NCBI RefSeq assembly: GCF_007753095.1
Contig: NZ_CP036348.1
Span: 3,968,001 to 4,032,000, forward strand
Direction: 5' to 3'
From: Rosistilla carotiformis
GTDB taxonomy: Bacteria; Planctomycetota; Planctomycetia; Pirellulales; Pirellulaceae
Length of the DNA stretch: 64,000 nt
Shown: piece by piece, positions 46,156-55,873 of the stretch
Position numbering within the stretch: the stretch's first letter is position 1
How the letters are laid out: the number at the start of each line of letters is the position of its first letter
Made by a program: the position numbers and the translations under genes
Notes under the pieces: model-generated
What the model saw: the letters and a program-made list of their open reading frames with translations, nothing else
The model's database searches: none
What the model was told of the DNA's origin: nothing

Positions 46156-46366
46156 AGATTCGCGCTCGTGGGAAAGGTCGCTGCGACGGTTGTGAATGGA
46201 GCCTGGTTGGAAAAGGAGGGGAGCCAGGTGGCGGTTCCCAAACCAGGAAGCGGCAGGAGGAAACCGACCAATGCGATTGGTCGGCCGAAGGTCGATCCAA
46301 TGGACCGACCGAGCATTTTTCATTTTTTCATTTGTTGCGGCATCGTCTGCCGGCAGCAAACATTCG

Positions 46367-46804
46367 TTAGAGGATTTCGAAAACCGCTTCGACTTCGACC
46401 GCGACACCGGTTGGCAAGGCGGCAAAACCGAGGGCGCTGCGGGCGTGATACCCATCGCCATCCTTGCCGTACAGTTCGTGGAACAGATCCGACGCACCAT
46501 TGATTACCAAGTGTTGATCGGTGAAATCAGGAGCCGAATAAACGCAGCCCAGCAGCTTGACGACCTTCAAACCGTCCAGTGTTCCATGCGTGTTGCGGAC
46601 CGAACGAAGGATCTTTTCGGCGCACTCACGGGCAGCTTTGTAACCCTCTTCGACCGACAGACCGCCGCCGAGAATTCCCTTGATGTCGCTGACGTGCCCC
46701 GAAGTGATCAACTGGTTGCCACTTTTGATGCAGAGATTCAGATAGCCGTTGGGCTGATCGCTGAGGTCGATTCCGAGGTCGGTTGCTTTCTGCTGGGCTG
46801 ACAT
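46367..46804 (-). CDS. RidA/YjgF-family reactive intermediate deaminase
   Basis: A 145-residue protein. The ATG at 46804 (MSAQQKATDLG) is preceded by a purine-rich GAAAGAAG; the longer frame upstream is not protein-like. The RidA core is visible: GNQLITSGHVSDIKG, YKAARECAEKILRSVRNTHG and a C-terminal LPTGVAVEVEAVFEI. Many RidA members have a key Arg near CxxR to hold the imine; here the corresponding region is RSALGFAALPTG, somewhat different from Escherichia coli RidA, so this is the COG0251-like branch of uncertain substrate. It is 211 bases upstream of the MFS gene in the same direction and could be part of its unit. Confidence 0.92.
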   Translation of the reverse strand: MSAQQKATDLGIDLSDQPNGYLNLCIKSGNQLITSGHVSDIKGILGGGLSVEEGYKAARECAEKILRSVRNTHGTLDGLKVVKLLGCVYSAPDFTDQHLVINGASDLFHELYGKDGDGYHARSALGFAALPTGVAVEVEAVFEIL

Positions 46805-47356
46805 AAAGAGACTTCTTTCATGAAGTAGGATGGAGGGATTGGAACTACGAGGCCGCATTTCCGCGGAGGACTTGTCCGAAGAGGATACCGCCCCAGCTAT
46901 CATTTGCCAATCCAAGCACTGCGTCCGCCCTGCTTCGAAACCCATGACAATAGGCCCGCGGAACAAGCCGCACGAACGGCGGCGTGATGGGAAACGCCAT
47001 TGCGGCACGCCAGGTGTTGGATGATCTTCCCTACGTTTGCCCTTCGCGCTGGCCGCACCCTCTAAATACCTGATGCGAGTCGGAGTTGTCGTTCCGGTAA
47101 ACCGATCGCGCGCCGCCTCGGACAACTCCTTCCAGCAGATCTTGCCTCATAATCGAAGGCAACGCCAAGCGACAACTCGGGCGTTTCGCGCTCGAGGGCT
47201 GGTGACAGATCGAAGCATGCGTTCCCGCGCTGCGGCACCACCATGCTTTCCAAGTTCCCAAATTCAAACCGTCGACCGGCCACCGAGTTCGTCGTCGGAT
47301 ACTGCTGCCCGCAAGTCGCCGCCGCAATTACCCGAGTGCGCGTTGTAGAATCCGCG
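46805..47356. other. Gap without a recognisable gene
   Basis: A 552-base stretch between the RidA and TPR genes. Short open frames exist on both strands (for example 47062-47283 minus) but none has a ribosome-binding site or recognisable motif, and two overlapping minus frames share protein-like pieces, which might reflect a decayed gene. No repeat or hairpin was found. Confidence 0.3.
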
Positions 47357-47896
47357 CTACCGTGCCGAAGCGGCCGTGTCGAGCGCCGCCAAGAGAGTTT
47401 CGGTTTGCGCGTCCGGCGGTGCAGACTGCATCGCTTGTTGCAAATGCGCCCTGGCGGAGTCGACGTTTCCGGCGTCGATCTCTAAGACCGCGAGGTTGTG
47501 ATGGGCTGCCGATTCACCGAGTGCCTCGGAAAAATGTCGCAGCGCCGCCGCGGAGTCCCCCTTGCGATAATGGATCATCGCAAGCGTTGATTGAAGGCGG
47601 CGGTTACCGGTGTCGTTTTGCAGTCCGCGTGTCGCTTCGGCGATCGCTTGATCGAAACGCCCCGATTCCATCAGCGTCCAGGCAAAGTTGTTGGACAGCT
47701 CGCTGTCGTCGGGCGAGCGCTGGACGATCCGATTATAGCGCTGAATCGCTGCATCGTGGTTGCCAAGATCGGCGTACAGCGGAGCCAATTCGGCATCGAG
47801 CGGTTCGCCGATCGGATCGAGCTGCTCGACGTGTTCGTACAGTTTGACCGCTTCTGCGGCGTGTCCTTTGGAGGCGACCGTTTTCGCGGTCTGCAT
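47357..47896 (-). CDS. TPR-repeat protein, possibly 5'-truncated
   Basis: A 179-residue protein made of tandem tetratricopeptide repeats: GHAAEAVKLYEHVEQLDP, GNHDAAIQRYNRIVQRSP, GRFDQAIAEATRGLQNDT, GDSAAALRHFSEALGES and GNVDSARAHLQQAMQSAPPD. No signal peptide or catalytic domain is present. An in-frame stop lies just upstream of the ATG, while a second frame from about 47976 reads MESKIEAAYRLQSDGRWDEA, itself TPR-like. The gene may therefore have lost its N-terminal part through a frameshift. TPR arrays mediate protein contacts; the partner is unknown. It sits at the edge of the accessory stretch that includes the large NTPase gene. Confidence 0.65.
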   Translation of the reverse strand: MQTAKTVASKGHAAEAVKLYEHVEQLDPIGEPLDAELAPLYADLGNHDAAIQRYNRIVQRSPDDSELSNNFAWTLMESGRFDQAIAEATRGLQNDTGNRRLQSTLAMIHYRKGDSAAALRHFSEALGESAAHHNLAVLEIDAGNVDSARAHLQQAMQSAPPDAQTETLLAALDTAASAR

Positions 47897-48684
47897 GCAG
47901 AGCGAGCGTTCGCCGCTGATGCTTCATCCCATCGGCCATCGCTCTGCAACCGGTAAGCCGCTTCGATTTTGCTTTCCATTGCCCAGCATACCATCCTTGG
48001 AGCAACGTTTTCTGACGCCGCGTCAGAATTGTATTGGAGGCAATAAGAACGCACTATGAGATGGCGGAAAGCTCGCGCATTACCCCGCCTGCCCGCGACG
48101 AGTGTTTAATCAACCACTGGGCCGTTTCTGGTCGATTGGGCAGCGTAACGTCTTGCCCTCGCGAGCAAGTCAGCCATAACTGATCTCGCCCACTTCTGAC
48201 GGAAACGAGTCACTATCGTTTTCTGACCCAAATTTCACCGACTGCGACATCCGATTTAGATCGTCAAAATCAAGACAGCTTTCTGGATGATCCTACATGC
48301 TGCGGCCGAAGAATCTGCTCAACGACTCTAATCTCTCTCTGGCTGCTCCGGTGTCGCGCACTGGAGCAAGCTATTGGCGCGCCGCTCAGGAACAGCTCCC
48401 TTCAACGACAGGGAGTCAAATCTGTGCCGCTTTTCTTTAATCAATTACATAGTCATGCGATAGGCGAAGCGGATTGCGAAGCAATATTGGCAAATCTTCA
48501 CATACGCAAATTGAAATGCGGCAAGTTCGCCGTGGACGGTCCAATCAAAAATACATATCTGGCGTCATCCAGCATCAGTTCAGTAGCGGTCTGTGGCCGG
48601 CAATCGCTACAATCCCCTGTATCGCTAAGGTTACAACCTCACGTTGTGGCTTGCAGTATCGTGCCTTGGAAAGGAATTGCCGGA
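47897..48684. other. Region upstream of the large NTPase gene
   Basis: About 790 bases. The first 80 hold the TPR-like piece in another frame. The rest shows no gene I can support. The long open frame of the NTPase gene extends back to 48424, but residues before the ATG at 48685 lack protein character. I see no integrase, tRNA or direct repeat that would mark an insertion boundary. Confidence 0.35.
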
Positions 48685-51600
48685 ATGTCGAACGTAGGCG
48701 GATCAGCGAACATCAACGGAATCCTATACCAAGTCCTTGGAACACTTGACAGGGCTGTGAATCCTTCAATCACATATGCGAAATGTACTGGCGACGATAT
48801 TACCCAAGCTCAACTGATCATCGAGCCTGCTGGTGGCGGTGGCGATCTGGAAATAGTCGATGAGTCTTGCCGAGTCGTGCAACAGTGGAAAGCGAAGGCT
48901 CGTGGAGGAACTTGGGCTCTAAAGAAAATCATCGAAGACGTGCTGACTGATTTATATATGGCCGTTCGAGTGGACGATCTCGAATCAAACACCAAATACC
49001 AGTTTGTCACGGAAGGCAAGATCGGTGACTGGCGTGACACGATGGAATTCTTTAAGTCACTGCCGTTGCATCCCTCGGAAGGAATCGCTGCTAGCCTTAC
49101 GGACATTACGAAACGTCACAAAATCGGGAAATACACGTACAACGACGATGAACTCTTCAACTACATAGTTGCCAAAGTTTCGAAACGCGAACCCGCAACG
49201 AGTGAGCCTGAAGGCGTCGTAAAAAGCAAGCTGTTTCATTTGCTGGCACGTTTTGAGATCGTAGAATCGCAGAACCATGAACTTTTGGCGGTTCGGATAA
49301 ATGCATTCCTAGGTCATCACGTCGATTACTCTGAAGATGTGGATGCGAAACGTCGTCAGCTCTGTGGGCTCCTTCTCGAAATCGCATCCCAGGGCATGCA
49401 ATCTGTTTCGGCCGAGTCACTCTTGCGGCGGTGTAGTATTCCAGTGCACTCGTTCCTAAACTGGCATCGACTGCTTGCGAGGATGAAGCAGCGACTAGTC
49501 GAGCAACTAAGCAAGGAACAGTATGACAAAACTTACGATCCTCGGGACAAGCTTAATTTGGAGCGAACGATAACAGCTATCCGAGGCGAGAGCGGGCAAG
49601 GGAAAACTTGGCGTCTAGCAGGGCTGGCGACCGATGTGGCCGCCTCTAACTGCCTCGTCATATGGGTCCCAAGCGCTCGCGAACCTGCGGATGTCTCCGC
49701 GTATGTTGCGAAGGAAATCTGGAACTATGGTCTCGAACGAGACGCTGTGCTAACACTCGAAAGTGTTGCAAGCCGACGCGCGCAGTCAACTCCTGACATT
49801 GAGACTCCTTGGGCACTCATTTGCGTTGACGATGTCAGATCGAATGAAGATGTAAAGAAGCTTCTTCAGCTTGATTGGGCCCGCTGGGGCGTCAGGCTAG
49901 CCTTCAACACAAGCCCGATCATTGGTCGGCAAATTGCAATCGAGAACAACCAACTGTGTGTTTCAGCCAACGACTTCGACCACAGTGAACTACGCGAATA
50001 CCTTAAACGAAGAGGTGTGTCATGGGGCACAATTCCGAATGACGTGCGTCAACTCATTCGTCGGCCGATCTTTGCAAAGATTTATGCTGACGTCGTTGAC
50101 GAACAGTCGACATTCAGGCCTCGTAATGAATATGACTTGATGGAGGCAGCCTGGCGTCGGCTAATCAACAACGTCGAAGTCGGGTTGATTCGCAAGATTG
50201 CAGGGACGATCAAAGATGATTCAAACGCATATCCCTGGCTAGCGGAAACGCTACTGGACACAGGCTTTAGCCCTGAAATGATTGAGAGACTCGTAAACCG
50301 TGGCTTTTTACACGATCTCGGTAATGGCCGCATCGCAATCTGGCATCAACGTTTCCTGTGTTGGGCATTAGCTAAACACCTTGTAGCGCTGTTTGAATCG
50401 GGCGTCCTAACGCTCGACGGCTTAATCGAGGCTACGGTGAAATGTCATAGAGTGCCTGATTCCCGACGCATACAACTGGGCTACGTTCCGATGGACGTGC
50501 TTTGGTTACTACTCGATCCAGAGGTTCCGAACAAGGAACGAAAGTTTCTCTGGAAACTGGTTTCTGCATTAGAAGCATCTAATGGCTTCGGACACGACGA
50601 CATGTCGTTGTATTCGCATCTACTGGCAAGCCTTGGGACTCGCGTAATTCCACTTCTGTTGGATCGAGTTCGTTCGATTGAGGACGCAGAACGTAGTGGA
50701 ATTATTAACAGGGTAGCACACGCGCTAAGGATAATCGGTCGTGACGACGGCGAACGCATGTCAGTCGTGGCGCGGGAATGTGTTGCGGATGGAAATGAAG
50801 CGTTGAAGGAACTCGGATTGCAGCTGGCCGTTTTTTTCCCAAAATTAGTGGATATTGATCGAGTCTGGGAGGAGTATCGGCGTTGCATCGTGGACGATAA
50901 GGAAAGTCGTAGGCATTTTATTCGTCGAGACAGGGCGTCAACGGCATTTGCTTCCGTTGCCGCGAGAAATCTAGCTTGGGTTGAACAGCAACTGCAAGTT
51001 GGTGATGCAAGCGACCCTTGCTTTACGTCGCTGGTCTTCACATTGTCGAACATGCCGGGTAGCGCTCCCAAAAAAATTTGGGAAGAGGCAAAGGACCATC
51101 TTATTGCCGCAATTGCGTCCGAGAATCGTCGGTGCTTGGTGTCCTGTATCGTCTGCTTTGGTGACGTTGACGAATATGGACGGCTCGAGGAGTGGGCTTC
51201 ATCGGAACACGAATTTGTTGGAGCGGTATCCGCACGGGGACTTGCATATCGTGATCCGCCCCGAGCAATCCAGCTCTTACCAAATATTTCGGCGAAGCGA
51301 CTCTGGGGCGTGGCCGGTGCAATTGGTACCGCATTGTTTGTGTCGCACCCGCTCGCGACGTGTTCTGCCGTTGAATCGCTGGTTCGGAATGGAGACAATC
51401 CAGAGCATTATTTTGACTTGGTTGCAAATAACGGCGACCGCCTCACTCCGACTCTGGTTGAGGAACTGCTTGATTGGCTAAACAATGTCTTGGAACGACA
51501 TCTATCTACGGACGATGATTCCACACAGCCACACCCAAGGTATCCACTGGGTTTGATCGAAGGACTGCACGGCGAAACGGTCCTAGCCGGATTAAGGTCT

Positions 51601-53241
51601 AGGCAAGGCAGCAAGTTGGAAGGCAATCTAGTAACGTTCGCTACATCTCGGATCAAAAAGATTTCAACTTACGTTGATCACGAATTTGGGCACGCGATAG
51701 AATTATTGAAGCGTATTGCGGGCGATGGATTTACTTCACTAACAAACGAACTCATACGAGCGGAACATCAGCAACTGAGGATGGAAGGCTGCGAACTTGC
51801 GGTAATGCGTCCGAGCGCAGAAACGCGACGCCTGCTTGCAGATGCTGCGGTCAGCGATGAGTTATGGGAGCCCGATTCTTCTAGACTCAATTTGGCCCAG
51901 ATGCGAGCGATCGATAGCCTTTCTGCCCTGGGGGAAAACGCGGGAGTCGTCAACGGAATTCTCAAGTGGGGATTAAGCGTTTCACCTGATATCGGTGCTC
52001 TACGTGCAGACCTGCCCCAAATGAATGATGATGAACTTGCGCCAGCAATCGCGTTGCTAAAATCCCCAGACAACAAAGAATTCCCGCACGCAATCCTAGC
52101 TATCGGACTGAGCGGCAGGCAAGACCTTCGTCGCGAGGTGGAAAATGTGCTGTTGGCGTGTGCTTACGATTCCGAGTTAGCGAATTATTGCCTGATCGCG
52201 CTTCAAGACCTGCCAAGTAACTGCATCCGAATTTTCGATCGTCTTGTGGCACAGTACCAGTCAGGTCACCACAAATTTGCTGTACTCAAGGCTTTGTCGG
52301 GATGCGAAACGGCCAAGGAAAACTACCTAAGGCTACTGCCGACGGAAGGACAACTAGACGACATGGACCAACGTGTCGTTGAGTTCCTAGCTGCTGACGA
52401 AGCAACGCGACCGCTAGTGCGATCACACGTTGAACAACTTTTGGAAACTGGTGGCCGTCACATGTGCAACACAGTCGCTCTTCTTGATCCGGAGCTAGAG
52501 CCCGATCGGAAATTATTGTGGGAAACGACGCTACAGAGTGATAATGGAATGCACTTTGGTGGATCGCGAGCGAGAGCCTTGCGATCACTTGGAAAAATTT
52601 CTCCAGATGCCGCATTTGAAATTGGTTTGGAAACACTAACGAGTGATCGACGTGATCGCGATACTGTTCCCCAGGTACTGCTGGAACTCGATCCAGAGAG
52701 AGCCTTGGCTAACCTTTTGCGTGTCGCATGCGAATCAAACGACAAGTTCGTATGCTGTTCGGTTGCACGTGCGTTAAGAGGTTCAGGAGAAGTTTCCGGC
52801 CTCAGGCGGGCAACTGATGATTTTCTGAATCATGATAGCTGGAGTGTTAGGCGTGCCGCAGCGTTCATGGCTGGGTATTTTCCTAGCGGTGTCGCTGACA
52901 CTGAACTGCGTCGAGTCGCTTTCAATGACCCCAAGTGGGGAGTTTGTGCAGTAGCACAGTCTGCGTTGCGAATGCGTCAGCGTGAAGCCGAAGCGTGCAA
53001 ACTCGTTACGACACTAAGCTCCTTGAAATTATTTCAAGTTTGGGGAACGCTTGATTGTGTTGTTCGCTTAGTTGATCCAGGTGTCGCTACCGCGAAGGGT
53101 GATCCCATCGGGTTGGTGAAAGCGGTAGGTGCGCTGCCGCCTATAGTGGGAGAATACGTTTCAAAAGCTTTGAAGAAGAGAACGAAGCAGCACGAAGACG
53201 ATCTGAACTCGCTTCACGGAAAATGGAAAGATCAAGACTGA
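48685..53241 (+). CDS. Nuclease / STAND-like NTPase / HEAT-like repeat protein, probable antiphage (Avs-like)
   Basis: A 1518-residue protein. The ATG at 48685 has AAGGAA eight bases upstream. Residues 1-100 look like a PD-(D/E)xK nuclease of the Cap4/DUF4297 or Mrr kind: GGSANINGILYQVLGTLDRA, then IIEPAGGGGDLEI with Glu47 and Asp54, then QQWKAK with Gln67 and Lys69. A P-loop NTPase follows: Walker A GESGQGKT at 301-308, Walker B ALICVDD at 377-383, LAFNTSP as a sensor-like strand. The remaining 900 or so residues are helical repeats with HEAT-like units, for example DSWSVRRAAAFMAGYFPSG. Nuclease, STAND ATPase and repeat sensor in this order is the plan of Avs proteins. GC is visibly lower than in neighbours, which suggests transfer. 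Confidence 0.8.
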   Translation: MSNVGGSANINGILYQVLGTLDRAVNPSITYAKCTGDDITQAQLIIEPAGGGGDLEIVDESCRVVQQWKAKARGGTWALKKIIEDVLTDLYMAVRVDDLESNTKYQFVTEGKIGDWRDTMEFFKSLPLHPSEGIAASLTDITKRHKIGKYTYNDDELFNYIVAKVSKREPATSEPEGVVKSKLFHLLARFEIVESQNHELLAVRINAFLGHHVDYSEDVDAKRRQLCGLLLEIASQGMQSVSAESLLRRCSIPVHSFLNWHRLLARMKQRLVEQLSKEQYDKTYDPRDKLNLERTITAIRGESGQGKTWRLAGLATDVAASNCLVIWVPSAREPADVSAYVAKEIWNYGLERDAVLTLESVASRRAQSTPDIETPWALICVDDVRSNEDVKKLLQLDWARWGVRLAFNTSPIIGRQIAIENNQLCVSANDFDHSELREYLKRRGVSWGTIPNDVRQLIRRPIFAKIYADVVDEQSTFRPRNEYDLMEAAWRRLINNVEVGLIRKIAGTIKDDSNAYPWLAETLLDTGFSPEMIERLVNRGFLHDLGNGRIAIWHQRFLCWALAKHLVALFESGVLTLDGLIEATVKCHRVPDSRRIQLGYVPMDVLWLLLDPEVPNKERKFLWKLVSALEASNGFGHDDMSLYSHLLASLGTRVIPLLLDRVRSIEDAERSGIINRVAHALRIIGRDDGERMSVVARECVADGNEALKELGLQLAVFFPKLVDIDRVWEEYRRCIVDDKESRRHFIRRDRASTAFASVAARNLAWVEQQLQVGDASDPCFTSLVFTLSNMPGSAPKKIWEEAKDHLIAAIASENRRCLVSCIVCFGDVDEYGRLEEWASSEHEFVGAVSARGLAYRDPPRAIQLLPNISAKRLWGVAGAIGTALFVSHPLATCSAVESLVRNGDNPEHYFDLVANNGDRLTPTLVEELLDWLNNVLERHLSTDDDSTQPHPRYPLGLIEGLHGETVLAGLRSRQGSKLEGNLVTFATSRIKKISTYVDHEFGHAIELLKRIAGDGFTSLTNELIRAEHQQLRMEGCELAVMRPSAETRRLLADAAVSDELWEPDSSRLNLAQMRAIDSLSALGENAGVVNGILKWGLSVSPDIGALRADLPQMNDDELAPAIALLKSPDNKEFPHAILAIGLSGRQDLRREVENVLLACAYDSELANYCLIALQDLPSNCIRIFDRLVAQYQSGHHKFAVLKALSGCETAKENYLRLLPTEGQLDDMDQRVVEFLAADEATRPLVRSHVEQLLETGGRHMCNTVALLDPELEPDRKLLWETTLQSDNGMHFGGSRARALRSLGKISPDAAFEIGLETLTSDRRDRDTVPQVLLELDPERALANLLRVACESNDKFVCCSVARALRGSGEVSGLRRATDDFLNHDSWSVRRAAAFMAGYFPSGVADTELRRVAFNDPKWGVCAVAQSALRMRQREAEACKLVTTLSSLKLFQVWGTLDCVVRLVDPGVATAKGDPIGLVKAVGALPPIVGEYVSKALKKRTKQHEDDLNSLHGKWKDQD

Positions 53242-54504
53242 AATGCATTGAAGCCGACTGCGGATGTCGAGACGAAACCGGTCTCCGTACCCTTGATCCT
53301 GGCTCGGTTGATGACTGCTACGGCGGGCACTGAAACTGCCCCGGTGGTCGAGACGCCGTGGCTGTTTTCGGGGTTTCCTGGCCTGGCACTGATTTCATCG
53401 ATTGGAGCATCTCACGGTATCTCCAAAGTGCCAGTGGAAGGGCGGGCCGGGCGCGATAACCCTGTTGCGTGGCCACTCGCTATTACGAGAGCCGGCATAC
53501 GGCAGGCCTCATTCAGGTTTGACATCGTGTCATAACGGTTCGCCCGGCAACAACGCACTATGGGACGGCTCCGTGCAGGTTTGCTATCACACTGTGCACG
53601 AAGGACACTGCATCGAGCAACAGGCTACGCTGGAAGTTAGGTGGACGCCCCGCTCTCATCGGCGTTGTCATTTCGCTTGCGTTGCAGGCTGCGTCCCACC
53701 GTGAGTAGGACTTCTCTAATCAGCGGAGGGCAGGTTGTTCTAAATTGTTGTTAATTCGGCTGTGTCGGGATCACTTTCTGCAAGCCTGTTCCCATAGGTG
53801 TTCCCACCACTACCGGTTTCGTTAGCATTTCCTAGCGAATCCGAACCGAGTTCGACTCCCCTACGGAGTCCTCTTCCAATCAGGTCTTGGGGCCGCGCGA
53901 TCCAGGCGTCTTGAATATCAGCTGGTTCAAAATAGAATTGCCTCAGTTCCCCAGTCGTTGGTTCGGCGAGGTCGCTCGCTCGAATCGATTGGAACGCTTC
54001 GACATGTTTGTTTCTCCCTTTGTTGGAAAAACGAGTTGAGAAATTGTAGGTGCCGCGTGACCAGTTCTTCACGCAGCAGCGACCGGAAAAACTGCGTGGA
54101 GCCGAATCTCGCTGGACAACCTTGCACCGCAACCGACCGCAGTCGGCTGGCGAGGCTCGATCATCGACGAACTCTCGGGAGTGTCTCGAGTTGATGAGGA
54201 ATCAATGCCCTCCTGCAAATGCCCAATCACGCTCTGCGTAAGCATTGCGATATCGGGCTCGCAGCAAATTTCAAAAGCGCCCCACCGCGCAGACGAGACC
54301 GATCGGGTTTGGTCGGACCGTATGACCGAACACGCCGCGCGCGGCGGGACATAGTGTCATGGCACCCATGCAAAGTCGTGGTGCGCGCAAGGCGAGCCCA
54401 GTTAATCCAATTGGGATAGAATCATCGTGGGATCGGCTTCCAAGCAGACACGCTCGCGCGAACCGAGGTAGACACCTCAAGTCGCCCGAAGACGATGGGA
54501 GCGA
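53242..54504. other. Accessory non-coding stretch after the NTPase gene
   Basis: About 1260 bases with no confident gene. Short plus-strand frames at 53248-53535 and 53402-53704 have chance-like composition. A minus-strand frame at 53740-54132 has a protein-like C-terminal part (AEPTTGELRQFYFEPADIQ) but a non-protein-like start and no recognised motif; it may be a remnant. The low gene density beside a lower-GC gene fits a decayed accessory region. Confidence 0.35.
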
Positions 54505-54918
54505 TCAGGCCGCAGCAGGCGGTCCACGGGGTTGGGCAATTGCGATCGAAGCGTCGATCGGCAATGGGGTCGCAAGTTCGTAGGCTGGCTCGCATGCATA
54601 TTCAGGTGCAAGCAGCTGCAGATCGAGCGAAACAGGACCACAGGAGTTGGCTAGCGACTGGCAGATCACGCAGGTATCGGAATCGTGATCTTGAGCCGGT
54701 GCCGATGAAGGAGAGTCGGCGGAGTTGTCCGTCGATTCGTGGGCGACAACGTGATGATCGCAGCCGTGCGAACAAACCGAACGGGCTTGAACAATCGCCG
54801 CGTCCACGACCTTGCAATCGCCGTCGCATGTGGCCACGTGCATCCATGCCGGTGTGTGCCCAAAGGCAATCACGCAGCAGAGCATGCTCGATAAGAAAGG
54901 CCGGACCGACGAATACAT
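54505..54918 (-). CDS. Small secreted Cys/His-rich protein, DUF2946-like
   Basis: A 137-residue protein starting at the ATG at 54918 (MYSSVRPFLSSMLCCVIAFG), a signal peptide or membrane anchor. The mature part is rich in Cys, His and Asp: CDGDCK, CSHGCDHHVVAHE and DSDTCVICQSLA, and it ends in PRGPPAAA. The CxxC-Q segment and the terminal RGPP resemble the DUF2946 family, small proteins often near metal transport genes. It is related to the divergent protein at 55267-55770, which shares HDSDxCxxCQS and the RGPP end. Metal binding is probable from composition; the actual role is unknown. Confidence 0.7.
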   Translation of the reverse strand: MYSSVRPFLSSMLCCVIAFGHTPAWMHVATCDGDCKVVDAAIVQARSVCSHGCDHHVVAHESTDNSADSPSSAPAQDHDSDTCVICQSLANSCGPVSLDLQLLAPEYACEPAYELATPLPIDASIAIAQPRGPPAAA

Positions 54919-55266
54919 CGTGGACGTTTCGTTTTCTAGAGTGAGGTGAGTTGCAAAATGGTCCGACCAAAGACTGTTGCGTTTCCTACGATGAACCAAC
55001 AATACGGGTTCGTCAAGTCGACGAAAAAGTTTTTGGGACGATAGCGGTGGCAAGCAACCGACGTGAACGCTTCGGATCCGCGACTCGCCACCGCAGGCTC
55101 GCCGGAAAACATCAAGGTCAAATTGGATGTCGACGGCTTCACCTGCGCACGTTGGAAGACTTCACCAAGTGTGGGGACGGAGACTCGTATTGCGATGCAA
55201 AAATTTCGATGAAGCTGTCATGAAACCGTCGCGGATCCGAACCGTGTTGCCTGACAAGCCGTATGT
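54919..55266. other. Intergenic region between the divergent Cys/His-rich genes
   Basis: A 348-base gap that must contain the two divergent promoters. I see no palindrome and no clear -35/-10 pair. A minus-strand frame at 54936-55142 has no supporting features. Confidence 0.35.
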
Positions 55267-55770
55267 TTGATAAACAATCACAACATCCTTGGTCGGACCG
55301 TTGAACAACATTTGCGCGACGTCGTGTCTGGCGTCCGCTGTTTCTTAATCATCGATGGTTTACCCACCTTGGCTTCTCGGCGGATCCTGACGACTTACGC
55401 TCTGCTCGCGGCGCTGCTGCTGAGCAATGTCGCCGGTTGGTTGCACGTCGGCTGCTGTCATCCATCGGATCTTGCCTCCGCAGATCCCGCCGCCGCGGCA
55501 ACGCATGCTTGCGGTTGCCAGCATCATTGCCATTCCGGTCCAACCGACGAAGAATCCGATCCAGATTCCGATGCGACCCCCGAACACGATTCGGATCGCT
55601 GCAGTGTCTGCCAAAGCTTCTTCGCATCGCGTTTTGCCGCGATCGCAAACGCCGATACGATCGTTTGGACGCCGCTGGCAACCGAACGTCTTCGTTTTCG
55701 CCGCGACGTGGTGTCGATCGAATCGCTTTCTTTGAACGGACTTTCTGTCCGAGGACCTCCGAGCGCGTGA
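55267..55770 (+). CDS. Small secreted Cys/His-rich protein, DUF2946-like (paralogue)
   Basis: A 167-residue open frame from a TTG at 55267; a second TTG at 55369 gives a neater signal peptide (MASRRILTTYALLAALLLSN), so the start is uncertain and the true protein may be about 133 residues. The mature part has GCCHPSD, HACGCQHHCHSGPTDE, an acidic run and HDSDRCSVCQSFFAS, and ends SVRGPPSA. The shared HDSDxCxxCQS block and RGPP end tie it to the protein at 54505-54918 on the opposite strand. The composition suggests a metal-binding exported protein. It precedes the DUF58 operon by about 100 bases, in the same direction. Confidence 0.68.
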   Translation: MINNHNILGRTVEQHLRDVVSGVRCFLIIDGLPTLASRRILTTYALLAALLLSNVAGWLHVGCCHPSDLASADPAAAATHACGCQHHCHSGPTDEESDPDSDATPEHDSDRCSVCQSFFASRFAAIANADTIVWTPLATERLRFRRDVVSIESLSLNGLSVRGPPSA

Positions 55771-55873
55771 ACGTGCGCAGCCATTGTTTTGGCTGATGTG
55801 CGAATGCTCGTGTCGGCTTATTCCAAGCTGACAATCCGCTCTGAATGATCCTCGTACCGAAGGTGCGTACGTC

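Noticed and set aside
48055-48424. Boundary of a mobile element (tRNA, att site or integrase remnant) next to the NTPase gene
   Set aside because: No tRNA-like fold, direct repeat or integrase segment could be found by eye.
53248-53535. 95-codon frame after the NTPase gene, considered as a second defence gene
   Set aside because: No ribosome-binding site, no motif, Ala/Gly/Pro-rich; treated as non-coding.
53525-53700. Possible integron attC-like site
   Set aside because: Only loose resemblance around ATAACGG; no matching core pair, no integrase and no array of cassettes.
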